Shown here: positions 7,556-17,060 of the stretch, piece by piece
How positions within the stretch are numbered: position 1 is the first letter of the stretch
Layout of the letters: each line of letters begins with the position of its first letter
DNA from: Rikenellaceae bacterium
Lineage (GTDB): Bacteria > Bacteroidota > Bacteroidia > Bacteroidales > Rikenellaceae
Direction: 5' to 3'
DNA: 64,000 bases
NCBI GenBank assembly: GCA_015060075.1
Contig: SUZE01000002.1
Span: 62,001 to 126,000 of the forward strand
Position numbers and translations under genes: made by a program
Notes under the pieces: generated by a model
Databases searched by the model: none
What the model was told of the DNA's origin: nothing
What the model saw: the letters and a program-made list of their open reading frames with translations, nothing else

Positions 7556-10513
7556 ATGTTAAAAAGAGATTTTAATTCAATACTAACCTGTCTGCTCCTC
7601 GCCTTGGCGATGGTGCCACGTATTGCCTTTGCGCAGGGTGGTGCTATTGTTACGGTGAGCGGTGTTGTGACCTCTGCCGAGGATAAACAACCGCTGATAG
7701 GAGTTACTGTCGTTACCGAGAAGATGTCGGGTGTTACGACTGCTCTTGATGGAACCTACTCTATCAAAGTCGAGGCAGGTACAAAACTATCATTCTCCTA
7801 TTTGGGCTATCGCTCGGTGGATTGGACTGTGCCGATAGGCAGTGATAAGGCTGTTTACAACCTTGTTATGCAGAGCGACACCGAATCGATTGACGATGTC
7901 GTGGTTATTGCTTACGGTGTAAGAAAGAAGGGTACTGTGGCAGGCTCTGTTTCGGCTGTCGAGATGGAGAATATCACCGATACTCCGACTGCTGCATTCG
8001 ACCAGGCATTGCAGGGACAGGTCGCAGGTTTGTCGGTTATGTCCTCTACGGGTGAGCCAAGTGCTTCGGCGCAGCTGATTATCCGTGGTGTGAACTCCAT
8101 CAATTCGGGAACAGCTCCACTCTATATCTTGGACGGAGTGCCCATCGAGAGTAGCGATTTTAACACCATCAACCCTGCCGATATCGAGTCTATGTCGGTG
8201 CTGAAAGATGCGGCTTCAACCTCAATCTACGGTGCTCGTGCGGCGAATGGCGTGGTTGTTATCACGACCAAGCGAGGTGCGAAGGCGGACCGCCCACGCA
8301 TCGACTATCGTATGCAACTCGGATTTTCGCAGATTGCGGGCGATAATTGGGATTTGATGAATACCGAGCAACGTATTCAGTACGAGAAGGAGGTCGGCTT
8401 GACGGAGGGACAGGATTATGATTTGCTGAGCAAGACGGATATTCGTTGGTTGGACGAGGTCTACAAGAAGGCGGCTTTGTTGCAGAGTTACGAACTCTCC
8501 ATTTCGGGTGCTGACGACAAAACTTCGTACTATGTTTCGGGTGGCTACTACAACCAGGAGGGTACGGCTCTCGGCTCGGGCTTTGCTCGTTTCTCGTTCC
8601 GTGCCAACTTGGAGCGTAAGGCTGCAAAGTGGCTTAAACTCGGAACAAATACGATGTTCAACTATCAGCAGATTCAGCAGGCTGACGAGGGCGCTTATAC
8701 CCTTGTAACCCCAATCTCGGCTGCTCGATTTATGTTGCCTTATTACTCGCCATACAAGGCTGACGGCTCGCTGGCTTCGATTAACGATGGCTCGTGGAAG
8801 GGTATCAAGGAGAATCCGCTTGAATGGATTGAGAATAATCCCGTAAGTTTCAAGAAGTACAAGTTGCTCTCAACTTTCTTTGCCGAGGCTACTCCTATTG
8901 AGGGGTTGTCGTTGCGTTCACAGTTGGCTGTGGACTATTCGCATACTACGGGTTTCGGTATGTCGTATCCGAGTTACCTGCCAAATCAGGGACAGGGTTC
9001 GGCTTCGCGCTCTTCGACTGATGGTGGCTCGCTGACGATTACCAATACCATTAACTACCGATTCTCGAAGGGATATAAGCACAACTTCAACTTCCTTGTC
9101 GGACAAGAGGGTATTTCGTACCACTATGAGGCATTCAGCCTCTTGGCACGAGGTCAGAACAACGATAAATTGACCAACATATCTTCGGGAACTCGCGTAA
9201 CCTCGTGGAGCGATACCACCGATTCGGACTATGGATTCTTGTCATTCTTTGGTCGTGGTGAGTATAACTACGATAACCGCTACTTTGCCGAGGTTGCTGT
9301 GCGTGCCGATGGCTCGTCACGATTTGGAAAGAATAATCGCTGGGCGGGTTTCTGGTCGTTGGGCTTTATGTGGAGTCTGCGTGATGAGGCGTTTATGGAG
9401 TCTGCACGCCGTTGGCTGACACATGCTCAGATTTCGCTCTCGACAGGTACATCGGGTAACTCCTCTATTCCTAACTACGAGCACTTGGCTCTCGTTGGCG
9501 GAGGTGTGGACTATGGAGGTGATGCAGGCATGGTGCTGTTGCAACCAGGTAACGAGTCGCTTTCGTGGGAGAAACCTTGGACCTCGAACTTGGCGTTGCA
9601 CTTCGGCTTCTGGCATCGCTTGACCGTAGATGTCGAGTTGTACTATAAGCGCACGACCGATATGTTGATGCAGGTACCATTGCCATACTCGACTTCGGGC
9701 TTCGGTTACAGATGGGATAATGTCGGAGCGATGGTGAATAAGGGTATTGAGGTGAATCTCAACGGAACACTTATTCAGGCAAAGGATTTCTTGTGGACGG
9801 TAAATGCAAACTTCTCGTATAATAATAACCGTATCACTGAACTCTATAACGGGGTGCAGGAGTATGAGTTGGCAAATACAAATACCAAACTCGTTGTAGG
9901 TCGCCCTCTCGGCGAGTTCTACATCAACCGCTACGCAGGTGTAAACCCTGCCAACGGAGATGCTTTGTGGTACACCAAAGATGGCGAGATTACCAACGAG
10001 TTGCGAGATGAGGATAAGGTACTTGTCGGCAAGAGCTACTTCGCCCCTTGGCAGGGTGGTTTCGGTACGGCTTTGTCGTGGAAGGGTATCTCGTTGAGCG
10101 CACAATTTGCGTGGGTGGCAGACCGTTGGATGATAAACAACGACCGCTACTTCGATGAGTCAAACGGACGCTTTATGTCGTACAACCAGTCGGCTCGATT
10201 GCTTGACCGCTGGAAGAAACCGGGTGATATTACCGATATCCCTCGTCATGGCGTATATACCGAGTTCGACAGCCGATTGTTGGAGGACGCATCGTTCTTG
10301 CGTTTGAAGAATATTATGCTTTCGTATTCGTTCCCGCAGACGCTGTTGAAGAAGAGCAAAGTGTTCCAGGGTTTGAGAATATATGCACAGGTGCAAAATC
10401 CATTCACCTTCACGAAGTTCTCAGGCTTGGACCCAGAGGGAACATCGAACATCTATGCGGCACAGTATCCTATGGCTCGTCAGTACACTTTTGGACTTGA
10501 CATAACATTCTAA
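7556..10513 (+). CDS. SusC/RagA-family TonB-linked outer-membrane transporter
   Basis: 985 residues from the ATG at 7556; the TTG at 7505 precedes the promoter and is rejected. A signal peptide ends at AFAQ (about residue 27). It is followed by a carboxypeptidase-D-like sandwich (VSGVVTSAEDKQPLIGVTVV to about residue 100), a TonB-box region (DDVVVIAYGVRKK), and a plug with the SusC hallmarks PLYILDGVPI and SIYGARAANGVVVITTKRG. A long barrel ends in FGLDITF. It forms the transporter of a SusCD pair with the next gene (six-base gap), taking up a ligand of unknown identity using the TonB system. No sigma/anti-sigma or hybrid two-component regulator lies next to it, so local control is not apparent. 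Confidence 0.95.
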   Translation: MLKRDFNSILTCLLLALAMVPRIAFAQGGAIVTVSGVVTSAEDKQPLIGVTVVTEKMSGVTTALDGTYSIKVEAGTKLSFSYLGYRSVDWTVPIGSDKAVYNLVMQSDTESIDDVVVIAYGVRKKGTVAGSVSAVEMENITDTPTAAFDQALQGQVAGLSVMSSTGEPSASAQLIIRGVNSINSGTAPLYILDGVPIESSDFNTINPADIESMSVLKDAASTSIYGARAANGVVVITTKRGAKADRPRIDYRMQLGFSQIAGDNWDLMNTEQRIQYEKEVGLTEGQDYDLLSKTDIRWLDEVYKKAALLQSYELSISGADDKTSYYVSGGYYNQEGTALGSGFARFSFRANLERKAAKWLKLGTNTMFNYQQIQQADEGAYTLVTPISAARFMLPYYSPYKADGSLASINDGSWKGIKENPLEWIENNPVSFKKYKLLSTFFAEATPIEGLSLRSQLAVDYSHTTGFGMSYPSYLPNQGQGSASRSSTDGGSLTITNTINYRFSKGYKHNFNFLVGQEGISYHYEAFSLLARGQNNDKLTNISSGTRVTSWSDTTDSDYGFLSFFGRGEYNYDNRYFAEVAVRADGSSRFGKNNRWAGFWSLGFMWSLRDEAFMESARRWLTHAQISLSTGTSGNSSIPNYEHLALVGGGVDYGGDAGMVLLQPGNESLSWEKPWTSNLALHFGFWHRLTVDVELYYKRTTDMLMQVPLPYSTSGFGYRWDNVGAMVNKGIEVNLNGTLIQAKDFLWTVNANFSYNNNRITELYNGVQEYELANTNTKLVVGRPLGEFYINRYAGVNPANGDALWYTKDGEITNELRDEDKVLVGKSYFAPWQGGFGTALSWKGISLSAQFAWVADRWMINNDRYFDESNGRFMSYNQSARLLDRWKKPGDITDIPRHGVYTEFDSRLLEDASFLRLKNIMLSYSFPQTLLKKSKVFQGLRIYAQVQNPFTFTKFSGLDPEGTSNIYAAQYPMARQYTFGLDITF

Positions 10514-10519
10514 ACGGCT

Positions 10520-12055
10520 ATGAAGATGAAGAGAATAATATATACGATAAAAGTGGGTATTGTTGCAGCATTGACACTTGCGACTGCAACCTCTTGTTTG
10601 GAGAAATACCCCGGCTCGGCTATACAGACCGAGAAGTCGATGAAGAGCTACGATGATGCCGTGCAGATAAATACAGGTATCTATGCATTATTGAAGAGTT
10701 CGGCTCTATATACGGGCTATCTGACCTTGCTGCCTGATGTACAGACCGACTTGGTCTATGCAGTTGATGGATATAGCAACCAACTCGGCTCATTCTGGTT
10801 GTGGCAGGTTCGCTCGACTACTTCGGAGTCGGAGTCGGTCTACGCAAGCCTTTATAGCGTTGTGTCGAACTGCAACTTCTTCCTCGAAAATATCGGGGTT
10901 GTGAAGGCTAATACGATTGACGACAAACAACTCTCCGACCTCGACTACTTCACGGGTGAGGTCTATGCCATTCGAGCATTGGCATATTCGGAACTGATAA
11001 AGTTGTATTGCAAGGCTTATAATCCCGATACAGCCAAGTCGGAGTTGGGCGTGGTGTTACGTAAGCACTACTCGAAGCCTGAGGAGGCTGTGCGAGCATC
11101 GCTCTACGACTCGTATCAATTTGTGTTGGGCGATTTGGCAAAGGCTGAGGAGTTGCTTGATGAGGAGTATGACAGTTACAGCAGCATGTACACCACAAAG
11201 GCTATGGTCGAGGCTCTGCATGCGAGGGTATCGCTCTATATGCAGGATTGGGAGAAGGCTATCGAGTACTCGACACGCCTGATTGAGAATAAGGCCTTTA
11301 TGCTCTCTTCGGTCAATACGATGGTGTCGAATACTGAGAATGCGTTTCAGTATATGTGGTCGAACGATGTGGCAACCGAGACGATTTGGCGTGTCTATCT
11401 CACTCCCGAATCGTATGGTGGTATGCTGGGTTCGCTCTTCTTGGGCAGAAATACCGACAAGGTCTATTACTATCCCGACTATGTGCCTGCGCAGTGGGTG
11501 CTGAATCTCTATGAGCAGAGCGACCTTCGTGATGATGTCTATTTCCGTAACACTCAAACAGGACATTCGCATCAACTTGTATGGCCTTTGCTGGTGAAGT
11601 ATGAGGGAAATCCTACCATATTTAATACCACGGGACTTTATGAGATTTCGATGCCGAAACCATTCCGTTTGGCTGAGCAGTATCTTATTCGTGCCGAGGC
11701 GTATTGTCGTCAAAACAAGTTCTCCGAGGCATCGAAGGATTTGACCAAGTTGCGTGAGAGTCGTTTCGTGTCAGGCTCAGGAACCATATCTCTCAATGCC
11801 GATAATTGGGTGACAAATATCGCCAATGAGCGAGTTCGTGAATTATATATGGAGGGACACCGCTTGCAAGATATAAAGCGTTGGGGCAAGGACTACAACG
11901 ATGGCAAGGGCTTCGAGCGTACACCACAGACCAATTCGTTGGTCGAGGGTAGCAGCATAAAGAAGAGCGCTGACGACTATATGTTTGTATGGCCTATACC
12001 TCGCCATGAGGTTGAGGCTCCGGGCTCACGTGTTGAACAGAATGAGGGCTACTAA
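10520..12055 (+). CDS. SusD/RagB-family surface ligand-binding lipoprotein
   Basis: 511 residues. A type II signal ends at the lipobox ATSC (Cys about 27), then LEKYPGSAIQTEKS typical of SusD N termini. TPR-like helices follow, and the C-terminal SusD block is present: AEQYLIRAEAYCRQNKFSEA and NIANERVRELYMEGHRLQDI, followed by KRWGKDYN. It caps the SusC barrel on the cell surface and delivers ligand. It lies six bases after susC and is followed almost immediately by the next lipoprotein gene. The ligand is not predictable from sequence alone; the neighbours (protease, LRR proteins) suggest a peptide or glycopeptide rather than a simple glycan. Confidence 0.94.
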   Translation: MKMKRIIYTIKVGIVAALTLATATSCLEKYPGSAIQTEKSMKSYDDAVQINTGIYALLKSSALYTGYLTLLPDVQTDLVYAVDGYSNQLGSFWLWQVRSTTSESESVYASLYSVVSNCNFFLENIGVVKANTIDDKQLSDLDYFTGEVYAIRALAYSELIKLYCKAYNPDTAKSELGVVLRKHYSKPEEAVRASLYDSYQFVLGDLAKAEELLDEEYDSYSSMYTTKAMVEALHARVSLYMQDWEKAIEYSTRLIENKAFMLSSVNTMVSNTENAFQYMWSNDVATETIWRVYLTPESYGGMLGSLFLGRNTDKVYYYPDYVPAQWVLNLYEQSDLRDDVYFRNTQTGHSHQLVWPLLVKYEGNPTIFNTTGLYEISMPKPFRLAEQYLIRAEAYCRQNKFSEASKDLTKLRESRFVSGSGTISLNADNWVTNIANERVRELYMEGHRLQDIKRWGKDYNDGKGFERTPQTNSLVEGSSIKKSADDYMFVWPIPRHEVEAPGSRVEQNEGY

Positions 12056-12068
12056 AATGAGGGGGATT

Positions 12069-12995
12069 ATGAAGAGAATTTTTAATATACTTTTGCTGAT
12101 TGTCTTGTGTGTGGGTGCAGAGTCGTGTAACGAGCACTACACCACATACGAGGGTGCTGAGTATCTGATGTTTGCAGATACTCTGACTACCAACGCAGTG
12201 TTGGAGGATGGCAAGCCCTTCAAGGTTTCGATATCTTCGACTGTGGCCCGCAAGTACGACCGTACATACGCCGTGGAGATTATCGACAACGGCAGCAACG
12301 CCATTGAGGGTAAGCACTACCGCCTGAAATCAAATACATTTACGATTCCTGCGGGAGAACGCTCTGCGGATATAGAGGTGTATGGTAACTATGACAACAT
12401 TGAGCCTGCTGACTCGCTCGGTTTTACCTTACAGCTGGTTATGCCAGACGAGTTGAAGTGGGATTTGTATCCGAAGCACAACCGTACTAAGGTGGTGATG
12501 TTCAAGTCCTGCCCATTCGATATCAATGAGTGGGGCGGTACGGAACAGCAACCAAAGTATTGTTTGCTGACATCGCTGTTGTTGTATAGTTACCCTGGAA
12601 CAAATACATCGTATAGCCGATTGGTTAGATGCTATAAGCACAAGAGCATGGAGAACACAATCGTTATGGACGATTTGTTCTACGATGGTTTCGATGTGTT
12701 GCTCACATTCGATACAACCAACCCTTCCGAGCCTCTGTTGAAGATGCAGGACGACCAAATAATTGGCGATGAGTGGACGGTGTTCGGCTATGCGTATGGC
12801 GATGGCAAAATATTGGGTACACACAGTCCGAGTGCAGTGTCGTACTACAATTCGTGTCAGAAATTTGCGCAGTTGTGGGTGCTGATGTATGTAAAGGACT
12901 TCTCGACACTCGTTGATTATGTTGGCAACTTCTATAATATCATGGAGTGGATTTCTGACGAAGAGGCAGAGGAGATAATGCGAGAGGGGTTATAG
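12069..12995 (+). CDS. DUF4843/DUF4984-type surface lipoprotein
   Basis: About 308 residues. Two ATGs are close (12057 and 12069); 12069 is chosen because MKRIFNILLLIVLCVGAESC gives a compact lipoprotein signal and a purine-rich GAGGGGGA stretch sits just upstream. The N-terminal region YLMFADTLTTNAVLEDGKPF and the calx-beta-like sandwich (EGKHYRLKSNTFTIPAGERS) match lipoproteins commonly placed right after SusD genes (DUF4843). The tryptophan-rich C terminus, beginning at DINEWGGTEQQPKYC, resembles DUF4984. Probably an accessory ligand-binding surface protein. A heptamer array starts directly after its TAG stop. Confidence 0.72.
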   Translation: MKRIFNILLLIVLCVGAESCNEHYTTYEGAEYLMFADTLTTNAVLEDGKPFKVSISSTVARKYDRTYAVEIIDNGSNAIEGKHYRLKSNTFTIPAGERSADIEVYGNYDNIEPADSLGFTLQLVMPDELKWDLYPKHNRTKVVMFKSCPFDINEWGGTEQQPKYCLLTSLLLYSYPGTNTSYSRLVRCYKHKSMENTIVMDDLFYDGFDVLLTFDTTNPSEPLLKMQDDQIIGDEWTVFGYAYGDGKILGTHSPSAVSYYNSCQKFAQLWVLMYVKDFSTLVDYVGNFYNIMEWISDEEAEEIMREGL

Positions 12996-13030
12996 AATTC
13001 AAAATTCAAAATTCAGAATGCAGAATTCAA
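12996..13030. repeat. Heptamer array, unit AATTCAA (5 units)
   Basis: AATTCAA, AATTCAA, AATTCAG, AATGCAG, AATTCAA, beginning at the first base after the stop codon of the preceding gene, inside the surface-locus transcript. Confidence 0.92.
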
Positions 13031-13071
13031 GATGTGAAATTAATATAGAAATATAGAAAACCAAGAAGATT

Positions 13072-14274
13072 ATGAAAAAGATATTAGCAATTTTGAGTGG
13101 AGCGATGCTGTTGCTTTCGGCATGCAATGATACGAATAATAGTGGTCCTGAGAAGAAAGTCGAATTCCCGGAGGTGCAGAATCTGACCGTGGAGTCGGGC
13201 AAGTCGTACGAGATAACCTTCACTGCCGAGAAGGCGTGGACTGTATCTCTTCCGGCCGAGTCGCAGCAATATGCTACGATGACCTACGAGGGTGTTACCG
13301 AGATGCAGTTTTTTGGCGAGGCAAATGTCGAGACGACAATTACCGTAAATGTTCGTGAGGGATTGTTGAGTTATGCAAAGGATTTTGTCTTCAATGTGGA
13401 GATTACAATGCAGAACACAACCGAAAACCTGGCTGTATTAACACTTCCAAGAACGCCGTATGAAATTGTCGTGAGTGGTGGCGCTCCTGCCGGTATGGAG
13501 GATAGTGTTCAATCGACCTTCGAGAAGGGCGGACACCCTAAGAATGGTCCATTTGCTTCGGCAGCAAATACCTATACTGTAAGATATTTGAACACTTCCG
13601 ATGCGATATATGGAGATTTTGTTGTGACACACGATTGTGACCTTCTCTACAACTATGTTGTGTATGCCAAGAGTTCCGCCGGTGGCGAATTCGAGCCTGT
13701 TGCAAATAATAGCAATGATTGGCTTAATTTGCGCACGTGGAGAAAGAATATTGCGTTGGAGATGAATGTCTCTCACGGAAAGGCAGTAATGACAGAGGGC
13801 GTGGGCTATGAGGCTTATGTGAATCTCGAAGATGAAAATGGCGATGCTTTGGTTTCGGTCTATTACATCTACAACCCTGAGGCTGTTGCACCTGTTGCAC
13901 CTGCTATCGAGTTGGCATATCCTGACGATGCCGCAGCAAAGGGTGTAACCTTTGTTGGAGAGGGTACTGCATATACTTTAACACTTCCGACAGTAGACCT
14001 CCTTGGCGAGAACAATAAGGCGGCAAGTCTTAAAATTTCGGGCTTTTCGGGTGGCGGATATGCCGCAGAGAATCTGAGACTGTTGGAGAGTGAGGTTGAG
14101 GGTGTCTACTATACAGCATTGGCAGAGGGTACAACACTCGATGCTTTGGTACGCACAAACACCTTGTCGGTGGCAGCCATCAATGCCGATGGTGCCAAAG
14201 AGTATACTATTACGGTAATCTTTGAGTGGGCTCCCGAAGGAGAGGAGTATCCAGAGGTAACACCGGAGGAGTAG
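13072..14274 (+). CDS. Surface lipoprotein of unknown family with Ig-like modules
   Basis: 400 residues. MKKILAILSGAMLLLSAC is a clear lipoprotein signal (Cys18). The mature part is rich in beta strands: an Ig/BACON-like module (VESGKSYEITFTAEKAWTV, residues about 40-130), a middle domain, and a C-terminal module from about residue 270 (IELAYPDDAAAKGVTFVGEG) ending with an acidic tail EGEEYPEVTPEE. I do not recognise a named family. It is the fourth gene of the surface locus, 76 bases after the third and 34 before the LRR gene, and is probably surface-exposed and ligand-binding. Alternatives are a fimbrial or adhesin-like subunit; nothing catalytic is visible. Confidence 0.7.
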   Translation: MKKILAILSGAMLLLSACNDTNNSGPEKKVEFPEVQNLTVESGKSYEITFTAEKAWTVSLPAESQQYATMTYEGVTEMQFFGEANVETTITVNVREGLLSYAKDFVFNVEITMQNTTENLAVLTLPRTPYEIVVSGGAPAGMEDSVQSTFEKGGHPKNGPFASAANTYTVRYLNTSDAIYGDFVVTHDCDLLYNYVVYAKSSAGGEFEPVANNSNDWLNLRTWRKNIALEMNVSHGKAVMTEGVGYEAYVNLEDENGDALVSVYYIYNPEAVAPVAPAIELAYPDDAAAKGVTFVGEGTAYTLTLPTVDLLGENNKAASLKISGFSGGGYAAENLRLLESEVEGVYYTALAEGTTLDALVRTNTLSVAAINADGAKEYTITVIFEWAPEGEEYPEVTPEE

Positions 14275-14308
14275 ATAGATAACAAATTAAGAATACAGCA
14301 CAATTCAA

Positions 14309-17041
14309 ATGATGAAACTTTCGAAAATAGGCATATTTGTAGCGGTAATTGCTCTTCTTTCGGCGTACGGTTGTACGCAGGAGGGAACGGTCGATTATCG
14401 TGAGAAAGAGTACGGATATGTTCAGTTCAAGTTGTACAAGGCAGCATCATATTCATCTGCGGCTACAACATCTTCTCGTGCAACGGTGGTGGAGGAACTC
14501 GACTACCTTGGAGATGCTTGTAAGATTGAGGTGAATATTACCGATGCAAACAATCGAACAATTCGCCAAAGTTTGATACTTTCGTCTGCAAATTCTGAGG
14601 CGGCAGAGTTTGGTCTGCGCAGCGATAAGTTAAAGTTGCTTGCAGGTGAGTATAGACTCGGTATGATAACCCTCTTCGATGTCGAAGATGCAGTTATATA
14701 TCGAAAGGTTCCTACTTCCGAACTCCAATTTACGGTTGTGGCAGGCGGATTGACACAGCACGATGTTACGATAGATGTGAAACCTCGTGGCAGCGTGAAG
14801 TTTACGCTGATAAAGGATTTGACTAATATACAGCCAAAAACTCGTGGCGAGATTACTCGTGAGTATACTTTTGACGAGATTAAGTATGTAGATATTGCGC
14901 TCCAAAAGGTGCGAAATGGTTCGGCAATGGAGAGTAGTGAGATTGTCTTTACGGATTTGCCTGCTAAGTTCTCTCAACACTTTGACGAGGATAACGACCA
15001 AAACGACAATCACGGCTGGAAGACCTCGTCTATTGTGTGCGATACGCTTCTTTCGCTCGAAGCAGATACATATCGCGTGGTTTCGTATACTACCAAGACA
15101 AAGAAGGGCTCCGGCTTGTTGGAGATTAATGACAATCCTGTTCTTTCGGAATTTGTGGTTGAGGACAATGAAACCACCGACACAAAGGTCAAAGTATCGC
15201 TCTATGAATCTGATGAGTATATCAAAGACAACTACGCTCTCTACGAGATTTGGGTGTCGTTAGATGGCGAGAATTGGTGCTACGATGGCGAGAACTATCA
15301 GCGAGGTACAAATTGGAACTTCAATAAAGATGTCGATTTGTGGTGCGAACAACCGGGTGTGCAAGTACACTCAAATGGTCGTATTGCACGTATCGATTTG
15401 AGTGGTTTTGGTTTCAGAGGCGAGATGTCGCCTGCGATTGGACAACTTACCGAGTTGGCTGAGTTGTATTTTGGTACCCACAACGATACCAATATAATAT
15501 ACGACCCATCGCTCGACTTGAAACGCCCATTGGCAGAGCGTCAGCGCAACCTCTTTGACGACCAGCGAGCATATCTTCGCTCGATACACCCTGCTATTCA
15601 GATGTCGGAGCCGTGCGCTCGTGCATTGATGGAGAAAGGGCTGACCTCACCGGCGATTGCGCTTTACGAGCAGGGAGGCAAGGAGTCGGATATTATCGAC
15701 AAGAAGACAGGCAAGCAGACCATCGGCAAGTATGATATGAATCATGGCGTTTTGAAGAATGGTCTTACCAAGTTGCCTGCCGAGATTGGCAAATTGACAA
15801 AACTCGAAATACTAAATATCGCAAATTCTACTATCACGGAATTGCCGGTCGAGATTGCGCAGTTGGTGTCGCTCTCTTCGTTGGAGATTTACAACTGCCC
15901 GAAGATGACGAAGTTCCCGACAGTGATTGCCGAATTACCTGCGTTGCGCTCGGTGAATATATCGAACAATAAGCAGTGGTCGAGTGAGGAGATGGATAAG
16001 GGCTTTACCGCTTTGGCACGTGGTAAGTCGCGCAAGACAATCGAAATCCTCTACGCTCGTGAGAACAATCTTTCAAAACTCACGAAGGAGATGTTTGGTG
16101 CAGGTGCAACCGAGAATGAGGGCGGCTTGGAGGCTATCGGATTGTTGGATTTGGCATTCAATAAGATTTCGACTGTCGAGGCTCTTGGTAAAGATGTGGC
16201 ATTTACGCAGTTGTATCTCGATAACAACCAAATCGAGTCTATTCCACACGATGCCGATGGCTATTTCTGCGGATATGACGATGTCGAAACCTTCTCGGTG
16301 AATTACAATAAACTTACAATGATACCTAATATCTTCAATGCCAAGAGTAAGTTTAATATGACCTCGGTAAGTCTTGCAGGTAATCAAATTGGTAATAACG
16401 CTGAGGGTATAATCTGCGAGGGCGAGAATGATGGTAGTTATAAGGGTATAAATGTCAAGACCTTGACACTCTCGTTGAATCCATTGAAGAGGTATCCGAA
16501 GGCATTTGCCGACTCGAACTCCATTTTTGAGTATTTGGTTGTCAGTGCTTGTCAGATAGAGGAGATAGAGGAGGGCAGTTTCTCTCACGAGAAAGCCGTA
16601 AATCACTTCTCGTTCGACTTCTCGTATAATCGTTTGAAGAAGTTGCCAAAGGATTTCCATGCCGGCAATATGCCGTATCTCTATGGTGTAGATTTGTCGT
16701 TCAATCGATTCGAGGATTTCCCATTTAATCCGCTTGATGCTGAGGGATTGACTGTGTTGGCGGTGCGTAGCCAGCGTAATGAGAAGGGAGAGCGTTGTTT
16801 GCGAGAGTGGCCTCAGGGCATCTATCAACATAAGGGCTTGCGAGGTCTCTATCTCGGCTCGAATGACCTGCGTGTTATCGATGATACCATCTCGACACTA
16901 TGCTACTATCTCGATATCAGCGATAATCCGAACATTGTATTCGATGCATCGGATATCTGCTATGCATGGCAAGTAGGGGCCTATATCCTTATATACGATA
17001 AGACGCAGAAGATTTTGAATTGTGATGTTATGTTGGAGTAA
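14309..17041 (+). CDS. Large leucine-rich-repeat lipoprotein (DUF4458-like N terminus)
   Basis: 910 residues (ATG at 14309 or 14312). The lipobox is SAYGC, followed by TQEGTVDYREKEYGYVQFKL, which resembles DUF4458 proteins that carry LRRs. An N-terminal carbohydrate-regulatory-like beta region spans to about residue 290. From about residue 350 the protein is LRR: repeats such as LTKLPAEIGKLTKLEILNIA, ITELPVEIAQLVSLSSLEIY and LKKLPKDFHAGNMPYLYGVD continue to residue 890. The horseshoe surface would bind a protein partner. It is one of two adjacent LRR lipoproteins in the same operon as a surface protease, suggesting they hold or choose the protease substrate. No transmembrane segment other than the signal. 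Confidence 0.82.
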   Translation: MMKLSKIGIFVAVIALLSAYGCTQEGTVDYREKEYGYVQFKLYKAASYSSAATTSSRATVVEELDYLGDACKIEVNITDANNRTIRQSLILSSANSEAAEFGLRSDKLKLLAGEYRLGMITLFDVEDAVIYRKVPTSELQFTVVAGGLTQHDVTIDVKPRGSVKFTLIKDLTNIQPKTRGEITREYTFDEIKYVDIALQKVRNGSAMESSEIVFTDLPAKFSQHFDEDNDQNDNHGWKTSSIVCDTLLSLEADTYRVVSYTTKTKKGSGLLEINDNPVLSEFVVEDNETTDTKVKVSLYESDEYIKDNYALYEIWVSLDGENWCYDGENYQRGTNWNFNKDVDLWCEQPGVQVHSNGRIARIDLSGFGFRGEMSPAIGQLTELAELYFGTHNDTNIIYDPSLDLKRPLAERQRNLFDDQRAYLRSIHPAIQMSEPCARALMEKGLTSPAIALYEQGGKESDIIDKKTGKQTIGKYDMNHGVLKNGLTKLPAEIGKLTKLEILNIANSTITELPVEIAQLVSLSSLEIYNCPKMTKFPTVIAELPALRSVNISNNKQWSSEEMDKGFTALARGKSRKTIEILYARENNLSKLTKEMFGAGATENEGGLEAIGLLDLAFNKISTVEALGKDVAFTQLYLDNNQIESIPHDADGYFCGYDDVETFSVNYNKLTMIPNIFNAKSKFNMTSVSLAGNQIGNNAEGIICEGENDGSYKGINVKTLTLSLNPLKRYPKAFADSNSIFEYLVVSACQIEEIEEGSFSHEKAVNHFSFDFSYNRLKKLPKDFHAGNMPYLYGVDLSFNRFEDFPFNPLDAEGLTVLAVRSQRNEKGERCLREWPQGIYQHKGLRGLYLGSNDLRVIDDTISTLCYYLDISDNPNIVFDASDICYAWQVGAYILIYDKTQKILNCDVMLE

Positions 17042-17060
17042 AAGCGGAGGAGGAGAGATT